Notes under the pieces: generated by a model
Seen by the model: the letters and a program-made list of their open reading frames with translations, nothing else
The model's database searches: none
What the model was told of the DNA's origin: nothing
Assembly: GCF_003002955.1 (NCBI RefSeq)
Contig: NZ_PVTJ01000008.1
Location: 1-64,000, forward strand
Source: Glycomyces artemisiae
GTDB taxonomy: Bacteria > Actinomycetota > Actinomycetes > Mycobacteriales > Micromonosporaceae
DNA length: 64,000 bases
Direction of reading: 5' to 3'
Shown: positions 1 through 8,002 of the stretch, piece by piece
Numbering within the stretch: position 1 is the first letter of the stretch
Layout: each line of letters opens with the position of its first letter
Translations under genes and position numbers: made by a program

Positions 1-86
1 GACCCCTCCCCAAAGCCGACCGGACCCTGCAAACCGTGCTCAAACTCCAGATGTATCGGCGTCACTCGAAAGAGGCTTTTGCATGA
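1..86 (+). CDS. C-terminal end of an unidentified protein (partial)
   Basis: Frame 3 from the left edge is open and ends at the TGA at 84-86, giving about 27 residues ending in HSKEAFA. The stop overlaps the next start in an ATGA arrangement, which suggests a real two-gene unit rather than noise. Too little is present to assign a family. The fragment is basic (several Lys and Arg), and lies in the lower-GC patch that also carries the TIR gene. Confidence 0.4.
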   Translation, partial: PLPKADRTLQTVLKLQMYRRHSKEAFA

Positions 87-421
87 GCTTTCAGGACGCC
101 ACCGAGTGGATCAGGCTCAGCGGCGCCGGGCTCGAAGCAGTGATGAAGGCCGCGAAGGCCGACTCGACCGCCCTCTACCGTGACCTATACGCCAAGCCTT
201 TCGGATTACGAAGGCTCGCTGCGGCTCCCGCAAAAAGGTCTAAGCGCGGGGGACCGCTGAGGGCATCCTATCGAATCGAGCGCCTGAGCCGCCGCATAGC
301 GGAATCAAACCTTGCGGTCGATTCGGGAGAGATCTCGAGTTTGATTGAAAGGGTAAGATGGATGCTCTCGCCAGCGATAAGTCGTGAATGCATTGTATCG
401 GCAATCTCACGGAACTCGTAG
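83..421 (+). CDS. Small hypothetical protein, possibly truncated
   Basis: The ATG at 83 overlaps the upstream stop (ATGA) and follows an AAAGAGG ribosome-binding site. The first ~55 residues (MSFQDATEWIRLSGAG and on) look protein-like; the later part is basic and overlaps the convergent TIR gene by 154 bp, so it may be read-through after a truncated gene. No family was recognised. It may be the remnant of an element gene whose 3' end was replaced by the TIR gene. Coding status is uncertain. Confidence 0.35.
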   Translation: MSFQDATEWIRLSGAGLEAVMKAAKADSTALYRDLYAKPFGLRRLAAAPAKRSKRGGPLRASYRIERLSRRIAESNLAVDSGEISSLIERVRWMLSPAISRECIVSAISRNS

Positions 422-1332
422 ACGAAGCTTCGGAGTCGGTCAATAGGCTGATCGGCGTAGAACGCGAGGGCTCTCAGTGCGTCTCGAGCTTCGTTGGACC
501 TAGTAGCGTAGCTTCGAAGCCTCCATGCCCAGTCCATGAACTGCTCGTAGACCGAAACGTAGCGATCCGCCATGTGGATAATCTGATGCACATCCCCCGG
601 TTCTCCTGGCGCACCAAATGCAGATTGCTGAATTCGGTTGCTTAGGACGTTTTCGAAGTTCTCCGTTGTGCTCAGTACGATGGCAGCTTCGTGATCGAGA
701 ATTCTCCCGACTTCCGATATCTCTATGAATTCGGTCGGTTTGGAATAGCCCATGGAATAATCGAGATACTTGCCGTGGAGACTTTCAATCCCTTTGACCA
801 AGGAGTAGGAATAGAGAAGGAATTCCCATCCATCTGGACGTTCGCCTACAAGCGTCGCCGCTTCGTGCTCGTTTCGAGGCACGTATCCGTTGAATTGACC
901 AGATCCACTTGCGGGGGAATCGCTCAGCTTCTGTCGGATGGCGTTGGCGATACCGTTTACACCAAGTCTTTCTCCATCAAGATAGCTAATTGTCGGTCGC
1001 ACTCCGGGGAGTGTTGTTCGATCTAGCTGAACTGGAAGCATGTACGGCGTTGGCTGATCTAGAGCGCGAACAAGAACGCTTCTTCTCTCAAGTCGGGTCC
1101 ACGGCTTTGCTGCGTAGTGTCGCGATACGAATACAACCGCGAATCGAGATCGCTCCTCGTAAATTTTCGGAAAGTACTCGGTAAGCTCCTCGCCCCAAAG
1201 TGAGACCTCTTCGTCTTGATCGTAAAATACCTTATATCCGGCATCTTTTACCTGAGCTACAACTTCCTGAACGAATTGACGGTCCTCTCCCGCGAAGGAG
1301 ACGGCGATATCGTAGTCAAATTTCTGGTCCAT
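268..1332 (-). CDS. TIR-domain protein with unknown C-terminal domain
   Basis: The first ~135 of 354 residues form a bacterial TIR domain: YDIAVSFAGEDR at the first strand, FYDQD and LWGEEL, then FVSRHYAAKPW and WTRLERRS. Glu82, four residues after Trp78, is at the place of the catalytic Glu of NAD+-cleaving TIR enzymes. Residues ~140-354 are a helical region with no family I know, probably sensing or oligomerisation. Base composition is near 50% GC, far below the neighbours, indicating recent acquisition. A CATAAT -10 box at 1339-1344 on the minus strand lies 6 nt from the ATG, so it may be leaderless. An anti-phage (abortive infection) role is likely from the family and context, but no partner gene is visible in the window. 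Confidence 0.85.
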   Translation of the reverse strand: MDQKFDYDIAVSFAGEDRQFVQEVVAQVKDAGYKVFYDQDEEVSLWGEELTEYFPKIYEERSRFAVVFVSRHYAAKPWTRLERRSVLVRALDQPTPYMLPVQLDRTTLPGVRPTISYLDGERLGVNGIANAIRQKLSDSPASGSGQFNGYVPRNEHEAATLVGERPDGWEFLLYSYSLVKGIESLHGKYLDYSMGYSKPTEFIEISEVGRILDHEAAIVLSTTENFENVLSNRIQQSAFGAPGEPGDVHQIIHMADRYVSVYEQFMDWAWRLRSYATRSNEARDALRALAFYADQPIDRLRSFVYEFREIADTMHSRLIAGESIHLTLSIKLEISPESTARFDSAMRRLRRSIR

Positions 1333-1483
1333 CTCGCGATTATGGCCGATCCATCGTCGTGGTGGGGTACCGACCTTGCACTGAAAGACTTGGGGTGATT
1401 GAGGTTGTATCAGTTTAGTGAGATACAGGTTTCACGCGGTCTTGATGAGACCCTAGGTGCTTCGATGTGAGGAGGACACAGCG

Positions 1484-1567
1484 ATGGTTGGAGGTGGCGG
1501 CGCAAACCATGAGAGTGAGGTCCGGGCTCGCGAGCGGGTTGAGACAGGGGGGTGGTCGGCGACTTAG
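1484..1567 (+). CDS. Possible 27-residue peptide
   Basis: ATG at 1484 follows GAGGAGG with good spacing, and the frame ends at TAG 1565-1567. The product is Gly-rich at its start, then highly charged. It could be a real short peptide, a leader, or the start of a regulator broken by a frameshift, since a neighbouring frame continues with charged sequence to 1749. Weak call. Confidence 0.2.
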   Translation: MVGGGGANHESEVRARERVETGGWSAT

Positions 1568-1586
1568 AGCCTGCGCCGCAGGCTCT
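1566..1586. repeat. Perfect 21-bp palindrome
   Basis: AGAGCCTGCG (1566-1575) and CGCAGGCTCT (1577-1586) are perfect complements around a single C. It could be a dimeric repressor operator or a short hairpin; it lacks a T tract on either side. Confidence 0.6.
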
Positions 1587-1804
1587 TGGGATCAAGCGGA
1601 AGGTTGCGGAACGGCTCGCTCGTGAAGGTGAGTTCCGACTCCGATCCGGAAGATCGGCGGGCAGTCCTGGGACAGTTAGGGAACTGCTCGACTTCCTTGA
1701 TGGGGTCGAGCCGGAGGGTCGGGTTCTGGGGGAGATGGACGGGCGCTGACCGGAAATGGCAGTCGGTCCTGCTACCACGGTGCTATCACAGAGCCGGTGA
1801 TTGA

Positions 1805-1834
1805 CTCAGGGGCGAACCGGAGTTGGCCCCTGAG
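1805..1834 (-). terminator. Stem-loop downstream of the tRNA-Glu fragment
   Basis: CTCAGGGGC (1805-1813) pairs with GCCCCTGAG (1826-1834) across a 12-nt loop. It lies 15 nt past the 3' end of the minus-strand tRNA fragment, where a tRNA terminator would be. There is no strong T tract. Confidence 0.5.
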
Positions 1835-1849
1835 CTGTGTATCTATATG

Positions 1850-1892
1850 TACTCCCGAGCGGATTCGAACCGCCGTTTCCGCCTTGAGAGGG
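1850..1892 (-). pseudogene. 3' fragment of tRNA-Glu (CUC anticodon), likely attachment-site remnant
   Basis: Read on the minus strand, the stretch gives the anticodon loop CTCTCAA (anticodon CTC), the 3' anticodon strand GGCGG, a variable region, a T arm GGCGG-TTCGAAT-CCGCT and a 3' acceptor strand CGGGAGT with discriminator A. The 5' half (acceptor, D arm, 5' anticodon strand) is absent; the bases before the loop do not pair with GGCGG. Homology starting at the anticodon loop and running to the 3' end is the classic attachment core of tyrosine-recombinase elements. It is not a functional tRNA. Confidence 0.75.
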
Positions 1893-1925
1893 AATGAACG
1901 GGCTCGGGTGCTGTCGCGTTCTGAT

Positions 1926-4418
1926 TCACCGGCCGGGGCCCGCCTCTCGGAGTCGCCGGTTCGTCCATGCGGTCGGCTCTGCGCCCGCCGGGTCCTCGGG
2001 CCACGGGTGCTTGGGGTAGCGGCCGCGCATCTCGCCGCGGACCTGCGCGTACGGTCCCGCCCAGAACGACGCCAGGTCGGAGGTCACCGCGAGGGGCCGC
2101 CCGGCCGGGTCGAGCAGATGGGCCTGGACCTGGACGCCCGCGATCTGCGGGATCTCCTTGGCGCCGAAGAACAGCTGGAGTTTCATCTTGAGGACCGGGG
2201 TGCCGCTCGTGTAGTCGACGGCGGCCTCGGAGCCGTTGGCGAGGCGCAGCCGGACCGGCGCGGTCCGGTCGAGGTCCTCGGACCACGGCACGAGGTTCCG
2301 CAGCGCGGCCGCGGTGTCGATCCGCTCCAGGTCGCGGCGGCGCCGCGCCCGGTCCCACCACGGTTCGAGCCAGTCGGTGCCCCCGAGCAGCGCCGCGTCG
2401 GACACGTCGGGCCACGGGTCGCCGACCTCCTTGCGGCAGAACGCCATCCGCTCCCTCATTCGCCGCGCCGCGTCGGACCACTGGAGCAGCCCGAGCCCTT
2501 CGCGCCGCAGCCCTTCGAGGAGAGCGGCGCGCACGAGCGCCGGGTCGGGGTCCCGCACAGGTTCCGAGGCGTCCTCGATGGCGCCGACCATGCGGACGGA
2601 CCGCGCGGCCACGTCACGCCGCTCGGGGTCCCATTCGACCCGTTCCACCAGCTCCTCGCCGACGAGTTCGCGGGCCAGGCCGCCGTCGATCGGGACGGCC
2701 GCGCGGATCACCGCGGCGGCGCGGCCGGGGGAGCGGTCGGCGTCGGCGATGGCGAGCCATTCGCTGCCGGTGAGCGAGGAGCCCTCGGCCGCGACGGCGC
2801 CGGTGCCTCCGGCGGTGAGCCACTGGCCGCCGCTGCGCTTGGCGACCCGCTCGGGGAACGCGAGGGCGACCACCGTGGCCGCCGCCTCGTCGTCGCCCAC
2901 GTGCCGGTCGATGTCCGGGACGGCGCGGGCGAGGCGCCTCACCTCCTGCTCCCACTGCCGGTCCCGGCCGCTGCGCAGCTGCCGCCACTGCGCGAGGAGG
3001 TCGTCCCCCTTGCCGCGCTTGTCGAGTCCGAGGAGCGCGGCCACCTCCGCGGCCTTCGCGGACCCGACTCGCGCGGCCCCGTCCACGAGTGCCCGCGCGA
3101 GCCGCGGGTGCAGCCCGGCCTTGGCGAGGACCCGCCCGCGGTCGGTCGCCGCGCCATCGCTGTCGATGGCGCCCAACGCGATCAGCGTGGCCTCGGCGGC
3201 CTCGACGGCCCCGGCGGGCGGGCGCCCGGGGAGGGCGAGGTCGTCGACCGCGGTGCCCCAGCACGCGGCCTGGAGCCGGAACGCGGTGAGGTCCGCAGCG
3301 GCCACGTCAGGGACGGGCTGGGCGGCCCGGCGCAGGTGCTCGGCCTCGCTCCAGGCCCGCCACACGGCGCCGGGTCCTTCGCGCCCGGCGCGGCCCGCGC
3401 GCTGATCCGCCGCGGCCCGCGAGGCGGGCGCCGTGGTCAGTCCGGGGAGCCCGCGGGCGTGGTCGACGACGGGGCGGCGCACCAGCCCGGCGTCGACGAC
3501 GATCCGCACGCCGGGGACCGTGAGGCTCGACTCGGCGATGTCGGTGGCGAGGACGACGCGGCGGCGCTCGCCCGCGCGCATGGCCCGGTCCTGCTCCGCG
3601 GGCGGCACCGAGCCGTGCAACTGATGTATATCGGCATCGAGGTGCCCGAGTCGCTCCGCGACGCGGCGGATCTCGGCGGCACCGGGGAGGAACACGAGAG
3701 CGTCGCCGTTGTCGGCGGCGAGGGCCCGGTCCACGAGGTGCGCGACGTGGGCGAGGAACCGCGGGTCGACGCGCATCCCGTCCGGGGGCTTCAGGCGCTC
3801 GCGCGGGGGCTCCCAGTGCATGGCGACGGGGTGGCGCATGGGCTCGGAGGCGACGGCGGGCGCGGGGCCGGCGTCACCGGCGAGGAGGCCGGTCCACAGG
3901 TCCACGTCGGCGGTCGCGGAGGCGGCGACGAGGCCGAGGTCGGGGCGCAGGACCTGGCGGGACTCGATGAGGAACGCGCAGGCGGTGTCGGTTTCGAGGT
4001 GGCGCTCATGGCATTCGTCGAGGACGACGAGGTCGGTCCCGGGCAGCTCGGGGTCGGCGAGGAGCCGGTTGAGCAGGACCCCTGTGGTCACGACCTCGAT
4101 ACGCGTCTGCGCGGACCGGCGCGTCTCGCCGCGGATCTGGAACCCGACGCGTTCGCCGGTCCGCTCGCCGAGGAGCGACGCCATCCGCGCGGCCGCCGCG
4201 CGGGTCGCGAGCCGCCTGGGCTCGGCGACGAGCACGCGCCGCGGCGGCCCGTCCCCGATGAGCCCGGCCAGCGCGAGCGGCGCGAGCGTGGTCTTTCCGG
4301 TCCCGGGCGGCGCGGCGAGCACCGCGGTCCCGGTGCGCGCCACGGCATCGAGGAGCGCGGGCAGCGACGCCCGGATGGGCAGGTCGGGCAGGACGGGCGG
4401 TTGCGGCATGCCGCCCAT
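1926..4418 (-). CDS. hrpB: ATP-dependent helicase HrpB
   Basis: A DExH/RHA-like superfamily 2 helicase. After a short N-terminus come Walker A (APPGTGKTT), the DECH box in VLDECHERHLE and motif III SATAD, then the helicase C, ratchet and HrpB C-terminal regions ending in the WPEDP region. About 830 aa, the usual HrpB length. ATG 4418 (MGGMPQPP) or ATG 4409 fits the family start; the frame stays open upstream through a repeat region but that part is low quality. The physiological role of HrpB in bacteria is poorly defined. It follows the kinase gene but a strong hairpin separates them, so it is probably transcribed alone. Confidence 0.9.
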   Translation of the reverse strand: MGGMPQPPVLPDLPIRASLPALLDAVARTGTAVLAAPPGTGKTTLAPLALAGLIGDGPPRRVLVAEPRRLATRAAAARMASLLGERTGERVGFQIRGETRRSAQTRIEVVTTGVLLNRLLADPELPGTDLVVLDECHERHLETDTACAFLIESRQVLRPDLGLVAASATADVDLWTGLLAGDAGPAPAVASEPMRHPVAMHWEPPRERLKPPDGMRVDPRFLAHVAHLVDRALAADNGDALVFLPGAAEIRRVAERLGHLDADIHQLHGSVPPAEQDRAMRAGERRRVVLATDIAESSLTVPGVRIVVDAGLVRRPVVDHARGLPGLTTAPASRAAADQRAGRAGREGPGAVWRAWSEAEHLRRAAQPVPDVAAADLTAFRLQAACWGTAVDDLALPGRPPAGAVEAAEATLIALGAIDSDGAATDRGRVLAKAGLHPRLARALVDGAARVGSAKAAEVAALLGLDKRGKGDDLLAQWRQLRSGRDRQWEQEVRRLARAVPDIDRHVGDDEAAATVVALAFPERVAKRSGGQWLTAGGTGAVAAEGSSLTGSEWLAIADADRSPGRAAAVIRAAVPIDGGLARELVGEELVERVEWDPERRDVAARSVRMVGAIEDASEPVRDPDPALVRAALLEGLRREGLGLLQWSDAARRMRERMAFCRKEVGDPWPDVSDAALLGGTDWLEPWWDRARRRRDLERIDTAAALRNLVPWSEDLDRTAPVRLRLANGSEAAVDYTSGTPVLKMKLQLFFGAKEIPQIAGVQVQAHLLDPAGRPLAVTSDLASFWAGPYAQVRGEMRGRYPKHPWPEDPAGAEPTAWTNRRLREAGPGR

Positions 4419-4471
4419 TCTCGCCGAGCCCGCCGCGGCGGCGGGCCGCGGCCGGGAGGTGTGTGCGGTGC

Positions 4472-4647
4472 AATGTGAACGGAGGTTCCAGATAAATCGG
4501 ACATCCGGAGGCGCCCCCGGTTCAACGGTGCCACGAGGGTGCGACGTTCGGGCCGAGCGTGGCGCGGCGCCGAATGTGAACGGAGGTTCCCGGGCAAACC
4601 GGGCGCGCGGAAGCGCCCCCGGTTCAACGGTGCCAGGGGGGTGCGAC
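4472..4647. repeat. Two 74-75-bp direct repeats upstream of hrpB
   Basis: Copy 1 is 4472-4545 and copy 2 is 4573-4647, a period of 101 bp. Both begin AATGTGAACGGAGGTTCC, contain GCGCCCCCGGTTCAACGGTG, and end GGGTGCGAC; the middle ~20 bp differ. They fill most of the gap between the kinase terminator and hrpB and read as a duplicated regulatory segment or a small intergenic repeat family. Confidence 0.8.
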
Positions 4648-4651
4648 AACG

Positions 4652-4678
4652 GCCGCGACCTGCCTCGCAGGTCGCGGC
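4652..4678 (-). terminator. Terminator hairpin of the Ser/Thr kinase gene
   Basis: GCCGCGACCTGC (4652-4663) and GCAGGTCGCGGC (4667-4678) pair perfectly over 12 bp with a CTC loop, 18 nt past the kinase stop. No T tract, as is common in high-GC actinobacteria. Confidence 0.75.
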
Positions 4679-4696
4679 TGCTGCGGTGGTCGGGGC

Positions 4697-6262
4697 TCAG
4701 CCCAGGTTGCCGTCGGGGCAGGAGTCGTCGTTGGCGACGTAGGCGAGCACGATCGGGGTGTCGTAGGTGATGTCCTCGCCGCTCTCGGGCTCCTGGTAGA
4801 GGACTTCGCAGGTGTCGTGGTCGGAGCTCTCGGGGGCGGTCGGTTCGGCGGTGGCGTTCTGGAAGCCGTCGCTCGCGAGCTGGTCGAGGGCGTCGTTGAC
4901 GTCCCAGCTGCGGAAGTCGTCGAGTTCGACGAGGTCCTCCTCCTCGGAGGTCTGCTCGTCCTCCTCAGATGTCTGCTCCTCTTCCTGGTCCTCGTCGTTG
5001 TTGCCGGAATTGTCCTCTTCTTCGGCGGTGGTCTCCTCGGGGGAGTCCTCCTCCGAGGCCTCCGCCGTGGTGGTCGGGTCCTCCGCGGCGCCTGCCGGGT
5101 CGTCCTGGTCGCCCTTCCAAGGGGCCCAGAGGAGGACGGCGATGAGGATCACGGCCAGGCCCGCGGTGACGATGAGGATCGGGCCGGTCGGGTTGCGCTT
5201 GGCCTGCTCCATCTCGCGCGGGGGCGGCAGGGGCCGCTCGGGGGCGCCGCCGGTGCGGTACTGGCCGGTGCCCGCGCCGGGGCCGTAGTCGTCCTGGAAC
5301 GACTGCTGCTGCATGGGGCTGGTGTGCGCGGCGACGACGCCCGCGCCCATGGCCGCGCCGCCCGCGGCCGGGGTCATCACGCGGGTGGACTGGGCGGGCG
5401 GCGGGGGCGGGGGAGAGGCGAGGAACGCGGTGGTGCCGCCGCCCGTGCCCCCGGCGCGGCACACGCGGGCGAGCTCGGCAGCGGACGCGAAGCGCTGGCG
5501 CGGGTCCTTCGCGAGGCAGCGCATGATGATGTTCGCGACCGGCGGCGGGACGTCGGGAGGCAGCGGCGCGGGCGTGCCGGTCAGGTGCCCGGCGATGGCC
5601 GCGGTCGGCTCGTTCCCGGCGAACGGCGGGCGCCCGGCGAGGGCCTCGTAGCCGACGATGCCGAGCGAGTACAGGTCGGTCGCGCCGGTGAGCTGCGCGC
5701 CCTGGAGCTGTTCAGGGGAGGCGTACGCGAGGGTGCCCATGACGGTGCCGGTCTCGGTGAGCCCGGCGCCGCCCTTCGCGGCGGCGATGCCGAAGTCGAC
5801 GATCTTCACCGACCCGTCGGTGTCGACCAGGAGGTTCCCAGGCTTGATGTCGCGGTGGATGATGTGGGCCTGGTGCGCGACGTCGAGGGCCTCGGCGGCG
5901 GAGGCCATGATCTTCAGGGTCTCGTTGGGGGACAGGCGCCTGCGCTCGCGCAGGACGTTGTCGAGGGCCTTCCCGCGCACGAGCTCCATGATGAGGTACG
6001 ACACGAGCCCCTCGGGAGCGTGCTCCTCGCCGTAGTCGTAGAGCGCGACGATCCCGGACGACTGGAGCTGGGCGACGGCCTGGGCCTCCTGGTGGAAGCG
6101 GGCCCGGAAGCGGTCGTTGCCCGACAGCCCGGAGTGGAGCAGTTTGACGGCGACGACGCGGTTGAGCCGGGTGTCGGTGCCGCGCCACACCTCGCCCATG
6201 CCGCCCGCGGCGAGGCGTTGCTCTAGGCGGTAACGGCCAGCGATCAGGTTCCCGGGTTCCAC
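4697..6262 (-). CDS. Membrane-anchored Ser/Thr protein kinase with C-terminal PASTA-like domain
   Basis: A PknB-class eukaryotic-type kinase of 521 aa. Kinase domain ~11-270: glycine loop GGMGEVW, Lys40, HRDIKPGN with Asp138, DFG at 156-158, and ASPEQL in the activation segment. A juxtamembrane Pro/Gly-rich linker leads to one membrane helix (~360-382), then a ~55-residue Glu/Asp/Ser/Thr-rich external spacer and a single PASTA-like fold (~444-521) with two Cys. Unlike classical PknB there is one external domain, not four. It likely senses an extracellular ligand and phosphorylates cytoplasmic targets, which the context does not reveal. Its neighbours are not cell-division genes. Confidence 0.9.
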   Translation of the reverse strand: MEPGNLIAGRYRLEQRLAAGGMGEVWRGTDTRLNRVVAVKLLHSGLSGNDRFRARFHQEAQAVAQLQSSGIVALYDYGEEHAPEGLVSYLIMELVRGKALDNVLRERRRLSPNETLKIMASAAEALDVAHQAHIIHRDIKPGNLLVDTDGSVKIVDFGIAAAKGGAGLTETGTVMGTLAYASPEQLQGAQLTGATDLYSLGIVGYEALAGRPPFAGNEPTAAIAGHLTGTPAPLPPDVPPPVANIIMRCLAKDPRQRFASAAELARVCRAGGTGGGTTAFLASPPPPPPAQSTRVMTPAAGGAAMGAGVVAAHTSPMQQQSFQDDYGPGAGTGQYRTGGAPERPLPPPREMEQAKRNPTGPILIVTAGLAVILIAVLLWAPWKGDQDDPAGAAEDPTTTAEASEEDSPEETTAEEEDNSGNNDEDQEEEQTSEEDEQTSEEEDLVELDDFRSWDVNDALDQLASDGFQNATAEPTAPESSDHDTCEVLYQEPESGEDITYDTPIVLAYVANDDSCPDGNLG

Positions 6263-6395
6263 CCTCGGCCTCTTTCGTTCATCGGGAGCAGGGCACGAAG
6301 GTGAGCTTAGTCGTGCGCCGCCTCCCCGCCCGCACGCGGCCGGGGGCGCCTGAACGGAGGATGGATCCCGTTGGCGCCGAAGACGAACGGTCCTT

Positions 6396-6800
6396 CTACG
6401 CCTGGTCCTCCGCGGGCTCCAGGGTCAGGCTGATCGAGTTGATGCAGAAGCGGGCGTCGTCGGGGTTGTCCCAGCCCTCGCCGTAGAACACGTGCCCCAG
6501 GTGGGAGTCGCAGTTCGCGCAGCGCACCTCGGTGCGGCGCATGCCGAGCGTGTTGTCCTCCAGCAGCTTCACCTTGTCGCCCGCGAGCGGGGTCCAGAAC
6601 GAGGGCCAGCCGCAGCGGGAGTCGAACTTCGTCTCGGAGGCGAACAGCTCGGAGCCGCACGCCCGGCACCGGTACACGCCGCGGCGCTTCTCGTCGACGT
6701 ACTCGCCGGTCCACGGCGCCTCGGTGCCGCCCTGGCGCAGCACCTTGTACTCCTCGCGGGTCAGCTTCTCGCGCCACTGCGCGTCGTCCTCACGTCCCAT
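6396..6800 (-). CDS. msrB: Peptide-methionine (R)-S-oxide reductase MsrB
   Basis: Reduces methionine-R-sulfoxide in proteins. 134 aa, full length for MsrB. Zinc-binding pairs CRACG and CANCDSHLGH, the GWPSFW core, and the catalytic Cys in RFCINSISL are all present. The ATG at 6800 begins MGREDDAQW, which matches the family start; the frame remains open upstream but that is antisense to the next gene. It is read divergently from the lactonase-type gene. Confidence 0.95.
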   Translation of the reverse strand: MGREDDAQWREKLTREEYKVLRQGGTEAPWTGEYVDEKRRGVYRCRACGSELFASETKFDSRCGWPSFWTPLAGDKVKLLEDNTLGMRRTEVRCANCDSHLGHVFYGEGWDNPDDARFCINSISLTLEPAEDQA

Positions 6801-6902
6801 GCGACCCAAGTCTAGGCCGTGGAATCCGTGTCGGCCCGGGACGCGCGACACCCGGAGCCCGAGCCCGCGCCGCCGCCCGGCGGGGCCGCTAGGATCGGGC
6901 CC

Positions 6903-7931
6903 ATGCGGTACCTCCTTGGCGACTACACCACTGAAGGCGGCCCGGGCCTCGTCGCGGCCGGGCCCGACGGGCTCGGCGAGCCGGCGATGGTGGTGAACCC
7001 CTCGTGGGTCCACGTCGGCCCCGAAGCGGTCTACACCCTCACCGAGACCGAGCCCGGTTTCGCCGGGGCCTGGCGCATCGGCGACGACTTCGCGCTCGAC
7101 CGCGCCGGGCAGGGCCGCTCCACCGGCGGCAACAACCCCTGCCACGCCACGGTCGACCCGTCGGGGCGCTGGCTCCTGGTCGCCAACTACGGCGCCGGGG
7201 ACGGCTCGGGCGCCTCGGTCGCGGTCCTGCCGATCGGCGAGGACGGCACGCTCGGCGAGGCCGCCGACGAGTTCCGCCTCTCCGGGACCGGCCCGCACCC
7301 CGACCGCCAGACCGGCCCGCACGCGCACCAGGTGGTGTGCCACGACTCGCGCGTCCTCGTCGTCGACCTCGGCTCGGACCGCATCCACGCGCTCGACCTC
7401 GGCGAGGACGGGAAGCTCACCCCCGCCGCGACCACGCAGCTCGAACCCGGCTTCGGCCCGCGGCACCTCGCGTTCGTCGGCGACCGCGCCGTCATCGCCG
7501 GGGAGCTCGCGAACGCGTTCGCCGTCGGCTCCTGGGACTCGCGCGCCGCGACGTTCTCCTTCGGCCCGGCCGTGCCGCTCCCCAGCGGCGAGGCCGTCGA
7601 CTACGCGGCCATGCCGGACATCGGCCTCGACGAGGCCGCCCCCGAGGCGCTCCCGGCGGCCGTCGTCCCCGACCCCGAGCGCGGGCTCGTCTACATCACC
7701 GTGCGCGGCCCCGACCAGCTCGCCGTCGTCGACCCGGCCGCGAGCGCGCTGGTGCGCTCGGTCCCGGTCGGCGGGGCCTGGCCGCGGGACGCGGTCCTCA
7801 CCTCGGACGGGACGCTGCTCGTGGCGTGCCAGCACAGCGGCACCGTCACGAGAGTGGACCCGACCGGCGAGCGCGCCCCGGTGACCGAGTGGTCCGTGCC
7901 CGGCGTCACTTGCGTGGCCCCCCTCTCCTGA
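6903..7931 (+). CDS. Lactonase-family beta-propeller protein (6-phosphogluconolactonase type)
   Basis: 342 aa beginning MRYLLGDYT, the family start; an in-frame ATG at 6819 would add 28 low-complexity residues and is less likely. Repeated blade motifs such as CHATVDPSGRWLLVANYG, GPHAHQVV and FGPRHLAF are typical of the YbhE/cycloisomerase-2 seven-bladed propeller. The family opens gluconolactone or muconolactone rings, in the pentose phosphate shunt or aromatic breakdown; the true substrate here is unknown as no pathway genes adjoin it. Confidence 0.85.
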   Translation: MRYLLGDYTTEGGPGLVAAGPDGLGEPAMVVNPSWVHVGPEAVYTLTETEPGFAGAWRIGDDFALDRAGQGRSTGGNNPCHATVDPSGRWLLVANYGAGDGSGASVAVLPIGEDGTLGEAADEFRLSGTGPHPDRQTGPHAHQVVCHDSRVLVVDLGSDRIHALDLGEDGKLTPAATTQLEPGFGPRHLAFVGDRAVIAGELANAFAVGSWDSRAATFSFGPAVPLPSGEAVDYAAMPDIGLDEAAPEALPAAVVPDPERGLVYITVRGPDQLAVVDPAASALVRSVPVGGAWPRDAVLTSDGTLLVACQHSGTVTRVDPTGERAPVTEWSVPGVTCVAPLS

Positions 7932-7967
7932 AAACTGCATGCTCTGCAAAATTTCACCTCGGGCATC

Positions 7968-8002
7968 TTGTAAACACTGAGCACCCCGGTTAGGGTTACC
8001 CC
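7968..8002 (+). promoter_or_regulatory. Leaderless promoter of the TetR gene
   Basis: TTGTAA (-35, 7968-7973), 17 nt, TAGGGT (-10, 7991-7996), then 6 nt to the ATG at 8003. Transcription would start at or next to the A of ATG. Confidence 0.65.

Larger units (their letters stand above)
1333..1849. other. Intergenic element-like DNA between the TIR gene and the tRNA-Glu fragment
   Basis: No convincing gene. The stretch holds an inverted repeat TGTATC/GATACA at 1406-1427; a possible 27-codon ORF at 1484-1567 behind GAGGAGG; a perfect 21-bp palindrome at 1566-1586; a weakly protein-like frame at 1552-1749; direct repeats TGCTACCAC (1770-1778) and TGCTATCAC (1781-1789) spaced 11 bp, which resemble integrase arm sites; and a hairpin at 1805-1834. 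This is the texture of an attachment region of an integrative element, but no integrase gene is present. Confidence 0.5.

Noticed and set aside
1850-1892. Complete tRNA-Glu gene
   Set aside because: The T arm and acceptor 3' strand are good, but the D arm, 5' acceptor strand and paired 5' anticodon strand are missing, so only a fragment is called.
1797-4478. Very long open frame opposite hrpB (and similar long frames opposite MMPL, the copper operon and the ABC operons)
   Set aside because: High-GC third positions remove stops from antisense frames; the translations are Arg/Pro/Gly-rich without domains, while the opposite strand encodes clear families.
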